A stretch of 64,000 nucleotides of DNA from Verticiella sediminum (lineage in GTDB: Bacteria; Pseudomonadota; Gammaproteobacteria; Burkholderiales; Burkholderiaceae_B): assembly GCF_007558815.1 (NCBI RefSeq), contig NZ_VLTJ01000030.1:1-64000 (forward strand), written 5' to 3'. Positions 63,598-64,000 of this stretch are shown piece by piece. A model generated the notes under the pieces. It searched no databases, was not told the origin of the DNA, and saw only the letters and a list, made by a program, of their open reading frames with translations. Position numbers and translations under genes: made by a program. How positions within the stretch are numbered: position 1 is the first letter of the stretch; every line of letters starts with the position of its first letter.

Positions 63598-64000
63598 ATG
63601 CACGTGATCCCGCCATGTCCCAGGCTGTCGTGCGCCGCGTCGCCTGGCGCGGCAGTGTGGGTGTGCTGGGCGGCATGGGCCCCATGGCGAGCGGGGCCTT
63701 CGTCTGCCGCCTGACCGAGCTCACCCCCGCGTCGTATGACCAGGCCCATCTGCCGCTGCTGCTGTTGAGCGATCCGCGCATCCCGGACCGCTCGGCCGCC
63801 AGGCTGTCCGGCGGTCCGGACCCGTTGGGCGCCATGCGCGAAGGGCTGCGGCTGCTGGAAAGACAGGGCGTAGCCTGCATCGCCATCCCGTGCAACACCG
63901 CGCACCTTTGGTTCGATCCACTGCAGGACAGCGTGGCCGTGCCCATCCTGCACATCGTCGAGGCTGTCATCGGTGATCTGCGCCGCCAGGCGCTGGACGG
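63594..64000 (+). CDS. Aspartate/glutamate racemase family protein (3'-truncated by window edge)
   Basis: First ~135 residues of an aspartate-racemase-type enzyme: GVLGGMGPMASGAFVCRLTELTP and the first catalytic Cys in IAIPCNTAHLWF. The start overlaps the hydantoin racemase stop (ATGA). It could convert the D-amino acid released by the carbamoylase into the L-form, suggesting an acidic side chain such as aspartate or glutamate (inference). The gene continues beyond the window. Confidence 0.9.
   Translation, partial: MNARDPAMSQAVVRRVAWRGSVGVLGGMGPMASGAFVCRLTELTPASYDQAHLPLLLLSDPRIPDRSAARLSGGPDPLGAMREGLRLLERQGVACIAIPCNTAHLWFDPLQDSVAVPILHIVEAVIGDLRRQALD

Overview
The window looks like a chromosomal segment of a high-GC betaproteobacterium of the Alcaligenaceae (Bordetella/Achromobacter type). 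This is inferred from the GC-rich wobble positions, the Bug-type solute receptor, many short-chain acyl-CoA catabolic genes, and the housekeeping block ispB / rplU-rpmA-obgE. Genes are densely packed, often with ATGA or TGATG overlaps.

Layout. (1) 1-9.5 kb: the end of a family-5 (peptide/nickel type) ABC system with two tandem, closely similar binding proteins and two ATPases, then two alpha/beta hydrolase-fold proteins, an MFS carrier and an acyl-CoA ligase, probably one operon for uptake and CoA activation of an acid or ester. (2) 9.6-24.2 kb: a copper-type P-ATPase; an acyl-CoA dehydrogenase pair plus SDR, divergent from a double TetR regulator; a TonB-dependent receptor; a Bug receptor; and a second acyl-CoA dehydrogenase pair with an enoyl-CoA hydratase behind a GntR/UTRA regulator. 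(3) 24.4-29.7 kb: a small kinase-like protein and the GABA module gabTD with divergent gabR. (4) 29.7-40.9 kb: a RutR-like regulator followed by a cluster that looks like N-heterocycle catabolism (ferredoxin-type reductase, CodA-like amidohydrolase, THI5/NMT1-type ABC transporter, FAD oxidase, CocE hydrolase, creatininase-family and RutB-like amidohydrolases, cupin). Its promoter region combines a near-consensus sigma-54 promoter with a RutR-box-like dyad. (5) 41-44.8 kb: tRNA-Pro(CGG), a Nudix/wHTH regulator, and an unusual module of an NCS2 nucleobase permease carrying a C-terminal RsbW/HATPase-like domain, flanked by a divergent STAS protein and followed by an intact RsbW-like kinase. (6) 44.9-47.6 kb: a DNA-invertase-like serine recombinase next to a pair of inverted dyads enclosing an AT-rich segment, an OmpR-type regulator with a degenerate receiver, and a DMT exporter. 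(7) 47.7-51 kb: ispB, rplU, rpmA, obgE. (8) 51-64 kb: a hydantoin/N-carbamoyl-amino-acid utilisation cluster (hydantoinase, enol-lactonase-like hydrolase, LysR regulator, complete family-5 ABC transporter, 2OG-Fe(II) oxygenase, N-carbamoyl-D-amino-acid hydrolase, hydantoin racemase, Asp/Glu racemase) running off the right edge.

How it works together. Regions 4, 5 and 8 all concern nitrogen-rich small molecules (nucleobase-like rings, ureido compounds, hydantoins). Two sigma-54 promoter matches, one before the RutR-controlled cluster and one before the LysR gene of the hydantoin cluster, suggest a shared nitrogen-limitation input. In the hydantoin cluster, three promoters carry the same TTAAC-N5-RTTAR element about 62 nt ahead of an AATG-containing -10 region, which I read as the LysR regulon signature. 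The strongest candidates for undescribed biology are the permease/partner-switching module (42.2-44.8 kb), the putative invertible segment (45.58-45.72 kb) and the sigma-54/RutR-controlled catabolic cluster.
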